Assembly (NCBI GenBank): GCA_902776435.1
Contig: CACYQB010000022.1
Location: 1 to 64,000, forward strand
DNA length: 64,000 nucleotides
Direction of reading: 5' to 3'
From: an uncultured Bacteroidales bacterium
Lineage (GTDB): Bacteria > Bacteroidota > Bacteroidia > Bacteroidales > Muribaculaceae
The position numbers and the translations under genes were made by a program. Below, one piece after another: positions 17,313-27,504 of this stretch; position 1 is the first letter of the stretch, and each line of letters starts with the position of its first letter. The notes under the pieces were generated by a model. That model searched no databases and was not told the origin of the DNA. It saw only the letters and a list, made by a program, of their open reading frames with translations.

Positions 17313-20300
17313 ATGATGAAGAAAATCTTGCTCTCACTCGCCGCAGTGACGGCGATAACCGCGATGGCCGACACGCCGTTGTGGATGCGTTTTGCGAGGA
17401 TTTCGCCTGACGGTAACAAGATTGCGTTCTGCTACAAGGGCGACATCTATGTGGTGCCCACCAGTGGCGGACAGGCTGTGCAGTTGACATCGCAGTCGAG
17501 TTATGAAACCGAGCCTGTGTGGTCTCCCGACGGGACGAAGTTGGCCTTTGCCAGCGACCGTAAAGGAAACTTTGACATCTTTGTGATGCCCTCGACAGGT
17601 GGCCAACCCCAGCAACTCACGCGCAACAGCGCTGCCGAGACCCCGTGGACCTTCAGTCCCGACGGCAAGTACATCTATTACAGTGCTTCTATCCAAGATC
17701 CCGCAAGCAGCATGCTGTTCCCCTCGGGCCGATTGACCGAGGTCTATAAGGTGCCCGTTGAGGGAGGCCGTTCCACACGCGAGTTGGGCACTCCTGCCGA
17801 GTACATCTGCTGGAACAGTGACGGCAGTTATTTTGTCTATCAGGACCGCAAGGGCGGTGAGGACGAGTACCGCAAGCACCACACTTCATCCATCACACGA
17901 GATATCTGGCGCTATGACGCCAAGACGGGCAAGCACACCAACTTGACCAACATCGGCGGTGAGGACCGTAATCCTGTCCTCAGCCCCGACGGCAAGACCG
18001 TTTATTTCCTGAGTGAGCGCAACGGCGGCTCGATGAACGTGTATTCGATGCCCATCGACCACCCCAGCCAGCTCACCGCAGTGACCAATTTTAGGGTTAA
18101 TCCCGTGCGTTTCCTGTCGATAGACAACAAGGGTACCCTGTGCTTTACCCAGGATGGTGAACTCTATACCATGCGCCAGGGCGGTCAGCCCCGCAAGGTG
18201 GACATCAGCCTGTGGCACGATGACAGCGACCAGGTGCAGCGCATGTCGCACACCCGCGGTGCTACCGACGCTGCCGTATCGCCCGACGGCAAGATGGTGG
18301 CCTTTGTCGTGCGTGGTGAGGTGTTCGTGACCTCTGTTGAATACAGCACGACCAAACGCATCACCGACACCCCCGCAGCCGAGAACTGGGTATCGTGGGG
18401 CAGTGACAACCGCACGTTGGCCTATGCCACCGAGCGTAACGGCAACTGGGAACTCGTTCTCGCCACGATCGAGCGCAAGGATGACCCCAATTTCCCCAAC
18501 GCCACCCTTATCAAGGAGGAAATCCTGATGCCCTCGACCACCGTTGAGCGCACCCGTCCCTGCCTGTCACCCGACGGCAAGAAGCTCGCCTTCATCGAGG
18601 ACCGTTTCTACCTCAAGGTGTATGACCTCAAGACCAAGAAGGTGACTCAGGTGACCGACGGCTCGACCTGGTATGAGACCAACGGCGAATTCAACTACAG
18701 CTGGTCACCCGACGGCAAGTGGTTTGCCCTCGAGTTTATCGGCAACCAGCGCGACCCCTATAGTGACATCGGTATCGTGTCGGCCGAGGGCGGCCCCATC
18801 ACCAACATCACCAACAGTGCCTACATCAGCGAGGATCCCCGCTGGGTCATGGAGGGCAACGCCATCATGTTCCGCAGCAACCGCCTCGGCATGCGCAGCC
18901 ACGCTTCATGGGGCTCGCAGGACGACGTCTTCCTGGCTTTTGTCAACCAGGAGGCACTGGACCGTTACAACCTCAACAAGGAGGATTATGAATTGCTGAC
19001 CGAGGCCGAGAAGGAGGCCAAGAAAGCCGAAGAAAAGAAGGCCGAAGACACCAAGAACAGTAAGAAGAAAGGCAAGGCTGCCCCTGCAGCCAAGGCCGAA
19101 GACAAGGGCCTCAAGGTGGAACTTGAGGGTATTGAGGACCGCATCGTGCGCGTGACGCCCAACTCGAGTAACATCTCGGGCTGCATGATCACGCCCGACG
19201 GCGAGTCGCTCTATTACCTGTCAGCCTTTGAGAAGGGCTATGACCTGTGGAAGATGGACCTGCGCAAGCACGAGACAAAGCTCCTGAACAAGATGGGCGG
19301 CGGTGGTGCCGACATCCAGGCCAGCAAGGATGGCAAGACGCTGTTTGTGCTGGGTAGCAGCAAGATGCAGAAACTCACCGTGGCTGGCGACAAACTCACC
19401 GGAATCGACTACAAGGCCGATATGAAGATGGATCTGTTTGCTGAGCGCGAATATATGTTCAACCATGTGGACAAGCAAATCACGAAGCGCTTCTACAACC
19501 TCAGCTATCACGGTTGCGACTGGAAATCCTATGTGGAAATCTACCGCAAGTTCTTGCCTCACATCAACAATAACTATGACTATGCCAACTTGCTGAGCGA
19601 ACTGTTGGGCGAGCTGAACGCCTCGCACACTGGCGGTCGCTTCTATCCCTCCAGCGGAGAAGCCACATCTGATCTGGGTCTCATCTACAACTGGAACTAC
19701 ACCGGCAACGGTCTCAAGATTGACGAGGTTATCCAGGGCGGCCCACTGGCCAAGGCCAAGAGCGAAGTCAAGCCCGGCACCATCCTTGAGAAAATCAATG
19801 GTGTGGCTATCGACGAGGAGCACGATTATACCGAGTTGCTCAACGGCCAGGCAGGCAAGAAGACTCTGCTCTCGCTGTTCAACCCCAAGACCGGCAAGCG
19901 CTGGGAAGAGGTGGTGAAGCCCATCAGCAAGGGCGACCTGGGTGACTTGATGTACAAGCGCTGGGTAAAACGCAATGCCCACGTTGTGGACAGCCTCTCG
20001 GGAGGCCGTCTGGGATATGTCCACCTGGAGTCGATGAACGATGCCAGCTACCGCGACATCTATAGCGACGTCCTGGGTAAATACAACAAGCGTGACGGTA
20101 TCGTGATCGACACCCGCTTCAATGGCGGTGGCCGTCTGCACGAGGACATCGAGGTGCTCTTCAGCGGCAAGAAGTATTTCACACAGGTCATCCGCGGCCG
20201 CGAGGCCTGTGACATGCCCAGTCGCCGCTGGAACAAGCCCAGCATCATGTTGCAGTGCGAGGCTAACTATAGCAACGCTCACGGCACGCCATGGGTTTAC

Positions 20301-20564
20301 AGCCATGACAAACTGGGAAAACTCGTGGGTATGCCTGTTCCCGGCACCATGAGCAGCGTGTCGTGGGAGCGCTTACAGGATTCGTCGCTCATCTTCGGTA
20401 TCCCCATCATCGGTTACCTGTTACCCGAGGGCAATTACCTCGAGAACACGCAACTCGAACCAGATATCAAGATAGCGAACAATCCCGAAACCGTCATCGA
20501 TGGCGAGGACCTGCAGCTCAAGGCAGCAGTCGAGGAATTGATGCGTGAATGTGGACTTAAATAA
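17313..20564 (+). CDS. Tricorn-type S41 protease
   Basis: A 1083-residue exported protease. Signal peptide (1-20); WD40-like PD40 beta-propeller repeats (about 25-555, repeated SPDGKxxxF/Y blades); a Lys/Glu/Ala-rich linker (about 565-605); remaining blades to about 700; the tricorn core helical domain (about 700-770); a PDZ domain (about 785-865, GLKIDEVIQGGPLAKAKS); and an S41 catalytic domain (about 875-1083, GYVHLESM, then DGIVIDTRFNGGG). The likely nucleophile is the Ser of ANYSNAHGTP. Tricorn proteases degrade oligopeptides. Bacteroidota forms are secreted, unlike the archaeal cytosolic enzyme. It is a single gene between two terminators. Confidence 0.92.
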   Translation: MMKKILLSLAAVTAITAMADTPLWMRFARISPDGNKIAFCYKGDIYVVPTSGGQAVQLTSQSSYETEPVWSPDGTKLAFASDRKGNFDIFVMPSTGGQPQQLTRNSAAETPWTFSPDGKYIYYSASIQDPASSMLFPSGRLTEVYKVPVEGGRSTRELGTPAEYICWNSDGSYFVYQDRKGGEDEYRKHHTSSITRDIWRYDAKTGKHTNLTNIGGEDRNPVLSPDGKTVYFLSERNGGSMNVYSMPIDHPSQLTAVTNFRVNPVRFLSIDNKGTLCFTQDGELYTMRQGGQPRKVDISLWHDDSDQVQRMSHTRGATDAAVSPDGKMVAFVVRGEVFVTSVEYSTTKRITDTPAAENWVSWGSDNRTLAYATERNGNWELVLATIERKDDPNFPNATLIKEEILMPSTTVERTRPCLSPDGKKLAFIEDRFYLKVYDLKTKKVTQVTDGSTWYETNGEFNYSWSPDGKWFALEFIGNQRDPYSDIGIVSAEGGPITNITNSAYISEDPRWVMEGNAIMFRSNRLGMRSHASWGSQDDVFLAFVNQEALDRYNLNKEDYELLTEAEKEAKKAEEKKAEDTKNSKKKGKAAPAAKAEDKGLKVELEGIEDRIVRVTPNSSNISGCMITPDGESLYYLSAFEKGYDLWKMDLRKHETKLLNKMGGGGADIQASKDGKTLFVLGSSKMQKLTVAGDKLTGIDYKADMKMDLFAEREYMFNHVDKQITKRFYNLSYHGCDWKSYVEIYRKFLPHINNNYDYANLLSELLGELNASHTGGRFYPSSGEATSDLGLIYNWNYTGNGLKIDEVIQGGPLAKAKSEVKPGTILEKINGVAIDEEHDYTELLNGQAGKKTLLSLFNPKTGKRWEEVVKPISKGDLGDLMYKRWVKRNAHVVDSLSGGRLGYVHLESMNDASYRDIYSDVLGKYNKRDGIVIDTRFNGGGRLHEDIEVLFSGKKYFTQVIRGREACDMPSRRWNKPSIMLQCEANYSNAHGTPWVYSHDKLGKLVGMPVPGTMSSVSWERLQDSSLIFGIPIIGYLLPEGNYLENTQLEPDIKIANNPETVIDGEDLQLKAAVEELMRECGLK

Positions 20565-20572
20565 ATGAACCG

Positions 20573-20600
20573 GTGGGGCCCTTTGTGGGTCCCACTTTTT
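20573..20600 (+). terminator. Rho-independent terminator
   Basis: GTGGGGCCC (20573-20581) pairs with GGGTCCCAC (20587-20595) with one G-T pair, then TTTTT. Confidence 0.88.
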
Positions 20601-20619
20601 AATACCCTAATAAATTATT

Positions 20620-20907
20620 ATGATGGATTTTATTACTAACAATTTGACCGACATTATCGGTTACACCGCGTCAGTGTGCTTGATCCTAGGCTATATGCCC
20701 CAAGCGATTTACACCATCCGTACCCATGACACCGACGGTATCGCCCTGCCCACATTCCTGATGATGGGCTTGGGTGGTATCTTCTTTGCCATCCAGGGCT
20801 TGATGCTCAAGAACTGGCCCCTGTTCATTACCAATGTCATCACGACGGTCTCGAGCGCCATTGTGTTTGGTATCAAGATGTATAATGACTATTTTAAGAA
20901 AAAGTAA
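20620..20907 (+). CDS. SemiSWEET-type sugar transporter
   Basis: A 95-residue inner-membrane protein with three transmembrane helices, the size of bacterial SemiSWEETs, which dimerise to carry sugars down a gradient. The PQ-loop motif is clear: GYMPQAIYTIRT (about residues 24-35). Further features are a Gly-rich second helix (MMGLGGIFFAIQG) and Asn-57/Asn-65-type polar residues in the third. It ends in a Lys-rich tail. No sugar-pathway gene adjoins it, so the substrate is open. Confidence 0.9.
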   Translation: MMDFITNNLTDIIGYTASVCLILGYMPQAIYTIRTHDTDGIALPTFLMMGLGGIFFAIQGLMLKNWPLFITNVITTVSSAIVFGIKMYNDYFKKK

Positions 20908-20926
20908 AAAATGCCTGGCGTTTTTT

Positions 20927-20957
20927 CTTGACAAGTCAGAAATAATCTGTACTTTTG
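20927..20957 (+). promoter_or_regulatory. Promoter of the TonB-receptor/nuclease locus
   Basis: CTTG at 20927-20930, 19 bases, TACTTTTG at 20950-20957. The predicted leader is about 110 bases, long enough for regulation. Confidence 0.7.
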
Positions 20958-21073
20958 GGGAATTTTATTCATCTAAGAAAATTAGCTGCTGGGATTTTGT
21001 TTAATTTAACTTAAAAAAGTGTCAGTATTCTGTCAAGCAAACATCTGTAACTTTAAATACTATTTGTGATTTT

Positions 21074-23839
21074 ATGAGACTTAAACTGTTTTTGCTATTA
21101 GCACTCTTTGCCACCTTGCCGATGCTGGCGCAACGAGAGGGTGTGCAAGGTGTGGTGATTGATGCCAAAAGCGGGTTGCCTGTTAACGGTGCGACCGTGA
21201 TTCTTGACAATCAGGGCAATGCAGCTACGACAGACTTGGAGGGCTCGTTCATCATCGATGATGCCACCCCCGGTCCCGACAAGCTGCTTGTTCTTGCTTA
21301 TGGCTACAATGACTGGTCATGTGACGTCACCATTGTCAAGGGAATGGTGGAGAACTTGGGCACAATTCAGATTGAGCCTGTATCCTTTGAGAGCGCTCAG
21401 GCGCTGGAGTTCCGCAATAACTTGGCGGACATGGCGCTGTCGGAGTCGCAGCTTGAAGACGAGGAAGGTAATACTCAGGAAGTCGCCCTGTTGAGTGGCG
21501 CTACCGACAACCCCTTCTACCAGGCATCGAGCTACACATTCAGCACCGCTCGTTTCCGCATCCGTGGTTATGAGAACCAGAAGACCGAGACCTACATCAA
21601 CGGCGTGCCGTTTAATGATGCTATCCGCTTCTCGTTCAACTACTCGATGACGGGTGGCTTGAACCAGGCTTTCAGGAACAAGACGATCGGTCTGGGTCTG
21701 GAGGACAACGCTTACGGTTTTGGTGGCATTGGCGGTGCCAACAACATCAAGACCTTTGCCGCCGACTATGCTCCTGGCACACGTTTGAGTCTTGCCTATA
21801 CTAACGGTAACTACCGCTGGCGTGGCATGGTGACTCATGCCACGGGTTTGAACAAGCACGGCTGGGCAATGACCGTTTCGGCCGTAGCCCGTTATGCCAA
21901 TGAAGGTGTCTATCCTGGCTCGTTCTATAACAGCATTGGTTATTTCTTGGCGATACAGAAGGTTTTCAATCAGCAGCACTCGCTGTCGTTGACGACCTTT
22001 GGTGCGCCGACCAAGCGTGCCGCCAACTCGGCCATATATGAGGAGTGCGCCAACTTGGTGGGCAACAACATGTACAGTCCTGACTGGGGCTGGCAAGATG
22101 GCAAGAAACGCAATTCCAAGGTGGTTGAATCCTTTGACCCGACTGCCATCCTGAACTGGCTGTGGAAGCCCAATGACCATACCTCATTGAACACCGGTTT
22201 CGCTTATCACAAGTCGTTCTACAGCAAGGCCGCGCTCAACTGGCACAAGGCAGCCGACCCGCGTCCCGACTATTACCGCTACCTGCCGTCCTATTATGAT
22301 GTGAATACCGAGGCGTTTGACGTCTATTTCGACCGCTGGCGCAGTGAGAGCGACTATACCCAGATCCGTTGGGACAACCTCTACCAGACCAACTACCTGA
22401 ACAACCTTGAGGCTGATGAGACAGGTGTGGAGAAGGGTTCGACCTACATCCTCGAGAAGCGTCACAGCAACCAGTCGAGTTTCACGCTGTCGTCGGTGCT
22501 CAACATGCGCCTCTCCAATCAGCTGACAATGCAGACCGGTGCTAACGCCAACTATACCTTATCATCCTACTACAAGACCATCAAGGACCTGCTGGGTGGA
22601 CGCTACTGGCTGGATATTGACAACTTCAGCGAGCGCGACTTCCCCGAGAATCCCGACATGGCCCAGAATGATATGGACAATCCCAACCGCAAGGTGGTCA
22701 AGGGCGACCGCTTCGGTTATGACTACGATATCCTCACCCTCAAGGCCCAGTTGTGGCACCAGTGGGTGCTGAACCTGGCCAAGTGGGAATTGTTTGCCAG
22801 TGTCAAGGGAGAGTACTTCCAGTTCCAGCGTGACGGTAAGATGCGCAACGGACGTGCTCCCGAGAATTCCTTCGGCAAGGGCGAGACCCACCGCTTCTTG
22901 ACCTATGGCGCCAAGGCAGGTATCACTTTCAAACTGGATGGCCGCAACAGCTTCTCGGGCCATGCCTTCTATGGCACCGAGGCTCCGCGCCCCTATGACG
23001 CCTACATCTCGTCACGTACTAAGGATGACGTCATCGATCTCAAGGTTGAGAAAGTCTTCTCGGCCGACCTGAGCTATGCGATGAATTTCCGCACCTTCAA
23101 GGCCGTTGTGACCGCCTTCTTCACCGACCAGCGCGACAACGTTGAGCGCACGGCCTACTACGACGACGTTCACAGCACCTTCATGAACTACGCCCTCACA
23201 GGCATCCACAAGCAGTACAAGGGTGTCGAGGTAGGCGCCAGCTACAAGTTGTCGCCTTCATTGACCGTGAGTGCCGCTGCCAACATCGCCCGTTACCAGT
23301 ACAAGAATCGTCCCATGGGCACCCGCAGCTATGAGAACGGTACCAGTCCTGATGTATCAACTATCGTTTATCTGAAGAACTTCTATGTGGCAGGAACTCC
23401 CCAAGAGTGCTACATGCTGGCCTTCAACTGGGCTGGTCCCAAGCAATGGTACGTTGAACTGAATGGTGCCTGGATGAACCGCTCCTATGTGAACCTCTCG
23501 CCTGTGCGCCACGAGGAAATGCCTAACCTGTACACGATGGCCGATAGCGAGGAGCACCTCAAGCAGATGATCCAGGATATCAGCCAGCAGGAGAAGCTCA
23601 ACGAGGCTCTGGTGATCAATGCCAGCATCGGTCATGTCATTTACATCAACCGCACTGCATCGTTCAACATCAACTTGAACCTGAACAACATTCTTGACAA
23701 CAAGAACATCCAGACGGGTGGTTACCAGCAAGGTCGTATCGACACCAAGGATATCACCAACACGGCTAACAAGTTCCCCAACAAGTATTACTATGCTCAG
23801 GGGTTCAAGGTGTTCTTGAACTTGGGTCTGAAGTTCTAA
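21074..23839 (+). CDS. TonB-dependent outer-membrane receptor
   Basis: A 921-residue receptor: signal peptide (1-19), carboxypeptidase-regulatory-like domain (about 23-100, GVVIDAKSGLPVNGATVIL, TTDLEGSF), plug (about 130-235, FRIRGYENQKTETYINGVPFNDA) and a 22-strand-type barrel to the C-terminal Phe. There is no SusD partner. Instead a DUF5689-type lipoprotein and a secreted endonuclease/phosphatase-fold enzyme follow on the same strand (63 and 86 bases apart). That trio recurs in Bacteroidales as far as I know and suggests uptake of a product made by the enzyme, perhaps a phosphoester or nucleic-acid fragment. The substrate is inference. Confidence 0.92.
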   Translation: MRLKLFLLLALFATLPMLAQREGVQGVVIDAKSGLPVNGATVILDNQGNAATTDLEGSFIIDDATPGPDKLLVLAYGYNDWSCDVTIVKGMVENLGTIQIEPVSFESAQALEFRNNLADMALSESQLEDEEGNTQEVALLSGATDNPFYQASSYTFSTARFRIRGYENQKTETYINGVPFNDAIRFSFNYSMTGGLNQAFRNKTIGLGLEDNAYGFGGIGGANNIKTFAADYAPGTRLSLAYTNGNYRWRGMVTHATGLNKHGWAMTVSAVARYANEGVYPGSFYNSIGYFLAIQKVFNQQHSLSLTTFGAPTKRAANSAIYEECANLVGNNMYSPDWGWQDGKKRNSKVVESFDPTAILNWLWKPNDHTSLNTGFAYHKSFYSKAALNWHKAADPRPDYYRYLPSYYDVNTEAFDVYFDRWRSESDYTQIRWDNLYQTNYLNNLEADETGVEKGSTYILEKRHSNQSSFTLSSVLNMRLSNQLTMQTGANANYTLSSYYKTIKDLLGGRYWLDIDNFSERDFPENPDMAQNDMDNPNRKVVKGDRFGYDYDILTLKAQLWHQWVLNLAKWELFASVKGEYFQFQRDGKMRNGRAPENSFGKGETHRFLTYGAKAGITFKLDGRNSFSGHAFYGTEAPRPYDAYISSRTKDDVIDLKVEKVFSADLSYAMNFRTFKAVVTAFFTDQRDNVERTAYYDDVHSTFMNYALTGIHKQYKGVEVGASYKLSPSLTVSAAANIARYQYKNRPMGTRSYENGTSPDVSTIVYLKNFYVAGTPQECYMLAFNWAGPKQWYVELNGAWMNRSYVNLSPVRHEEMPNLYTMADSEEHLKQMIQDISQQEKLNEALVINASIGHVIYINRTASFNINLNLNNILDNKNIQTGGYQQGRIDTKDITNTANKFPNKYYYAQGFKVFLNLGLKF

Positions 23840-23901
23840 TCATTCATCACAATTAATACAACTATCAACCAGATATTAATAAAACAAACAATACAATCAT
23901 T

Positions 23902-26145
23902 ATGAAACGTTTTAATTATTATCTCAGCCTGATGCTTCTGTTGGTGTTCACCGCTGCTTGCAATGATGAGTTTGACCAGCCGCCTATGGTGATTCCCACT
24001 GCCCAGCACACCCCCAACATGACCATCGCTGAATTCAAAGCCAAGTACTGGCAGGACGCAGTCAATTACATTGACACTGTCAAGGAAGACATCGTCATCC
24101 ACGGTTGGGTGACCAGTAGCGACGAGAGCGGCAACATTTACAAGTCGCTTTACATCAGTGACGGCACTGCAGGCATCAACATCTCGATTAACCAGAACAG
24201 CCTGTACAACAACTACCGCATCGGCCAGGAAATCGTCATCCCGATGAAGGACTACTTCGTGGGCAAGTACAATGGCCAGCAGCAGTTGGGTTATCCCGCA
24301 TGGTATGCCTCGGGCAGCGTGTGGGAGGCCACTTTCCTTCCCCAGGCCATGTGGGAGTCGATGGTAGAAATCAACGGTCTCCCCGACTTGAGCAAAGTGG
24401 ATACCGTGGACGTGAGCATCAGCGACTTCCAGGGTAAGTATGATGCCGAGACGCTGCTCAAGTATCAGGGCAAGCTCGTGCGCATCAGTGGCGTGCAGTT
24501 CGTCGAGGCTAACGGAACGCTCACCTATGCCGAGTCGAGCGCTACGACCAACCGCACTATCGCCGATGAGGACGGCAACCAGCTTGTTGTCCGCAACAGT
24601 AACTATGCCGACTTCCGCGCCGACGTTCTCCCCGAGGGCACCGTGGATGTTGTCGGTCTGCTCAGCTTCTACGCTACCCGTCAGAACTCGTCGGGCACAT
24701 GGCAGTTCTACCTGCGCAGTGCCGATGACGTAATCGGTGGCGGTGGCAAGGGCACCAGGAGCAATCCGTATGAAATCAACGAGGTGATTGCTGATCAGCA
24801 CAAAGATACCAAGGCATGGGCAATGGGTTATATCGTTGGTGCCGTAGCATCGGGTGTTACCACTGTCACCAGCAATGCCGACATCGAGTGGAAGGCTCCC
24901 TCGACCATCGACAACACCATCGTGCTGGCCGATGACGCCAACTGCACCGATATCAACAAGTGCGTGATCATTCCTCTGCCTCAGGGCTCCAAGGCTCGTG
25001 AAGAACTCAATATCAAGGATTACCCCGCATTGTACAAGAAGCAGCTCAAGGTGAAGGGTGTCTTTGCAAACTTTATGGGTAAGGCCGGTATCATTGATAT
25101 CGAAGATTGGGAGCGTCCTGATGTTCCTGTTCTCTCGCTCGAAGAGACCTTTGACACCGCTCTGCCCGACACCTGGTTCAGTCAGACTGTGTCAGGTGAC
25201 AAATCATGGTACCAGACGGTATTCGCCCAGACGGGTAACGGCTATGCCGCAATGACTGGTTACAAGGGCAACAATCCTCCCTTTGACGCTTGGCTGATCA
25301 CTCCTTGTCTGGATATCGAGAATGCGGCAAGCAAGATTCTGACCTTCCGCACCCAGGTTGCAGGCTATGGCAGCACCACGAGCAAATTTGAGGTCTATAT
25401 CCTCAACTCTAAGAAACCTGAGGATGCTACCGTGAAGGTGAAACTGAATCCCGCTATCGCTACTCCCACGGGTGGTTCTCCCGTTTACAGCGACTGGAAG
25501 GAGTCAGGTGATGTTGACTTGAGCCAGTGGGCCGACGGTAGCTACTACATCGGTTTCCGCTTCTATGCTACTGCCGACGAGAATTATGCCACCTGGTGTG
25601 TGGATGACGTGACCTTTGGCATTCCTCCCAAGTTGCCCACCTCGTCTGACTTTGAGACCATGCCTGCTCACACCACCTCACTGGGTAACTATACCTCGAC
25701 CGCAGGCTGGGCAGCCAACAACTGCACACTGCTCGAGGGTGGCGCTGCCGATGGTAACCCTGTGTTTACCTTCATCGGTTATGCTTTGGGCTCCACCTCG
25801 GTATATGCAAAGGCTCCGACCATGAATGGCGGTACCGCTACGACGGGTTCTATCGTGTCGCCCGTGCTCAAGGGTGGTATGACCAAGCTGCGTTTCAACT
25901 ACGGCTCGGCCTATTCGGGCAAGTTGCTTGCCTTCCGTGTTGACGTAAAGCAGAATGGCAACGTGGTTAAGACCTGGACGATCAATGATACCAATGTCAC
26001 CCAGAAGCACGCTTACAGCTTCGAGGAGAGCTGCTCTGTCCAGGGTGATTTCACCATCGAGTTCACCAACCTGTGTCCCTCTAATGCTACGGGCAACAAG
26101 GATCGTGCTTCGATCTGGAACGTGAACTGGGATCCCGCTAATTGA
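23902..26145 (+). CDS. DUF5689/DUF6359 surface lipoprotein with choice-of-anchor J domain
   Basis: A 747-residue lipoprotein (lipobox FTAAC, Cys about residue 20). Order: DUF5689 OB-fold-like domain (about 30-140, DIVIHGWVTSSDESGNIYKS, LYISDGTAGINI), a second similar region to about 255, DUF6359 (about 268-410, GTRSNPYEINEVIADQ), a choice-of-anchor J jelly roll (about 418-570, ETFDTALPDTWF, then WLITPCLDIENA) and a C-terminal beta domain (about 575-747). OB folds and jelly rolls suggest binding of nucleic acid or polysaccharide at the cell surface, feeding the receptor upstream. It has no enzyme motif. Confidence 0.85.
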   Translation: MKRFNYYLSLMLLLVFTAACNDEFDQPPMVIPTAQHTPNMTIAEFKAKYWQDAVNYIDTVKEDIVIHGWVTSSDESGNIYKSLYISDGTAGINISINQNSLYNNYRIGQEIVIPMKDYFVGKYNGQQQLGYPAWYASGSVWEATFLPQAMWESMVEINGLPDLSKVDTVDVSISDFQGKYDAETLLKYQGKLVRISGVQFVEANGTLTYAESSATTNRTIADEDGNQLVVRNSNYADFRADVLPEGTVDVVGLLSFYATRQNSSGTWQFYLRSADDVIGGGGKGTRSNPYEINEVIADQHKDTKAWAMGYIVGAVASGVTTVTSNADIEWKAPSTIDNTIVLADDANCTDINKCVIIPLPQGSKAREELNIKDYPALYKKQLKVKGVFANFMGKAGIIDIEDWERPDVPVLSLEETFDTALPDTWFSQTVSGDKSWYQTVFAQTGNGYAAMTGYKGNNPPFDAWLITPCLDIENAASKILTFRTQVAGYGSTTSKFEVYILNSKKPEDATVKVKLNPAIATPTGGSPVYSDWKESGDVDLSQWADGSYYIGFRFYATADENYATWCVDDVTFGIPPKLPTSSDFETMPAHTTSLGNYTSTAGWAANNCTLLEGGAADGNPVFTFIGYALGSTSVYAKAPTMNGGTATTGSIVSPVLKGGMTKLRFNYGSAYSGKLLAFRVDVKQNGNVVKTWTINDTNVTQKHAYSFEESCSVQGDFTIEFTNLCPSNATGNKDRASIWNVNWDPAN

Positions 26146-26230
26146 AGTTTTATCTGGTTTTAAACTTTAGGTTTGTCTGCATGTCAAAGGACAAAAATAA
26201 AAGTTGAACATCTTAAAATTGAAACTAACG

Positions 26231-27370
26231 ATGAAAAAGTTATTCTATATGGCCCTGGCGCTGGTGGCATGTCTGCCAGCGTTGGCCCAGGATCCGGTAT
26301 TGCCCCCTGTACAGCCAGCCGAGGAGCCGGTCGCTCAACCGCCACAAGAGATTCAAGACGAGTTGTCCCAGGAGCGCCGCTACACGATGTATGGCGTGAT
26401 GTTCTACAACCTCGAGAACCTGTTCGACACCATTAACAACAATGGTGTGTATGACAAGGAATTCTCTCCTGAGGGCGCCCGCCAGTGGAACGGTACCAAG
26501 TACTGGCAGAAGCAGCACAACATGGCCTATACCATCAGCCAGATGGAGGTCAAGGGTTCGCCTGCCGTCGGTCCCGTCATCATCGGTGTGAGTGAGATTG
26601 AAAACATCACTGTGTTGCAGGATCTCGTGCGTCAGCCCGAGCTCAAGGACCGCCATTACCAGATTGTTCACCATGATGGTCCTGATCGTCGTGGTGTGGA
26701 CGTCGGCCTCTTGTATAACCCGCGCTTTTTCAAGGTCCTGAATGTGACTACCCAGCGCATCAACAAGTATCTGCCTGACTATCCTGAGTTCCGTACCCGT
26801 GACCAGTTGACGGTGACTGGTATGCTCGCTGGTGAGAAGGTGTCGATCATGGTCAACCACTGGCCGTCACGTCTGGGTGGCGAGGAGGCTTCCAGCTACC
26901 TGCGCGAGGCTGCCGGCCGCATGGCGCGTGCAACGATCGACTCGCTCCTGCTGGACGACCCCAATCAGGGTATCATCTTCATGGGCGACTTGAACGACGA
27001 TCCGCAGAACAAGTCCTGCTGTGAGGCTCTGGGAGCCAAGAAGGAGATCAAGGACTGCGTGGAGCCGGGTTCATGCTTCAACCCCTGGTGGAACATTCTC
27101 AACAAGGGTATCGGCACGCTTGGTTATAAGGGCAACTGGAACCTGTTTGACCAGATCATCTTCACCGACTACTTCTTGAAGAACTACGACGGCAAGGACA
27201 AACCCACCTTGACCTTCTCTCGCGCCGAGGTGCTGAACCGCAAGTTCCTGCGCAGCAATGAGGGCGACCGTCAGGGTTATCCGCTGCGTACCTTCTCGGG
27301 CGGTGTCTTCCTGAACGGTTACAGCGACCACTTCCCCACGATGATTTACCTGGTGAAGGAAGTCAAGTAA
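26231..27370 (+). CDS. Secreted endonuclease/exonuclease/phosphatase-family enzyme
   Basis: A 379-residue exported phosphodiesterase-fold enzyme. A signal peptide (1-19) precedes a Pro/Glu-rich linker and the EEP domain (about 50-379). Motifs in order are FYNLENLFD, SEIEN (metal-binding Glu), VNHWPSRLGGEEAS, MGDLNDDP (metal/catalytic Asp) and YSDHFP (catalytic His), a complete active site. The ATG at 26231 is used. An in-frame TTG at 26204 would add nine residues that spoil the signal peptide. It acts outside the inner membrane, probably on DNA, RNA or a phospho-substrate. It ends the three-gene locus before a terminator. Confidence 0.9.
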   Translation: MKKLFYMALALVACLPALAQDPVLPPVQPAEEPVAQPPQEIQDELSQERRYTMYGVMFYNLENLFDTINNNGVYDKEFSPEGARQWNGTKYWQKQHNMAYTISQMEVKGSPAVGPVIIGVSEIENITVLQDLVRQPELKDRHYQIVHHDGPDRRGVDVGLLYNPRFFKVLNVTTQRINKYLPDYPEFRTRDQLTVTGMLAGEKVSIMVNHWPSRLGGEEASSYLREAAGRMARATIDSLLLDDPNQGIIFMGDLNDDPQNKSCCEALGAKKEIKDCVEPGSCFNPWWNILNKGIGTLGYKGNWNLFDQIIFTDYFLKNYDGKDKPTLTFSRAEVLNRKFLRSNEGDRQGYPLRTFSGGVFLNGYSDHFPTMIYLVKEVK

Positions 27371-27390
27371 CCCGCCACTCCCATGTTATC

Positions 27391-27426
27391 AAGGGGCAGT
27401 CTCCACTACGGGGATTGCCCCTTTTG
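27391..27426 (+). terminator. Rho-independent terminator
   Basis: AAGGGGCA (27391-27398) pairs with TGCCCCTT (27416-27423), followed by TT. Confidence 0.8.
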
Positions 27427-27504
27427 CTGCATGTGATGGAAGAGAAGCGGCACGTGCAGCATCTGGTTTTTTTGTCGAGGGTAATATTGTTTTTGTCTAT
27501 ATTA

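Noticed and set aside
19221-20306. Open frame of 361 codons opposite the tricorn-type protease
   Set aside because: Shadow of a conserved gene, with no plausible start context or protein family.
20909-20931. A-run and T-run pair after the SemiSWEET gene as a terminator
   Set aside because: The pairing leaves almost no loop and only four G/C pairs. A weak terminator is possible but not supported.
26173-26436. 87-codon frame overlapping the start of the EEP-enzyme gene
   Set aside because: It lies in another frame of the signal-peptide region and has a low-complexity, unfamiliar sequence.
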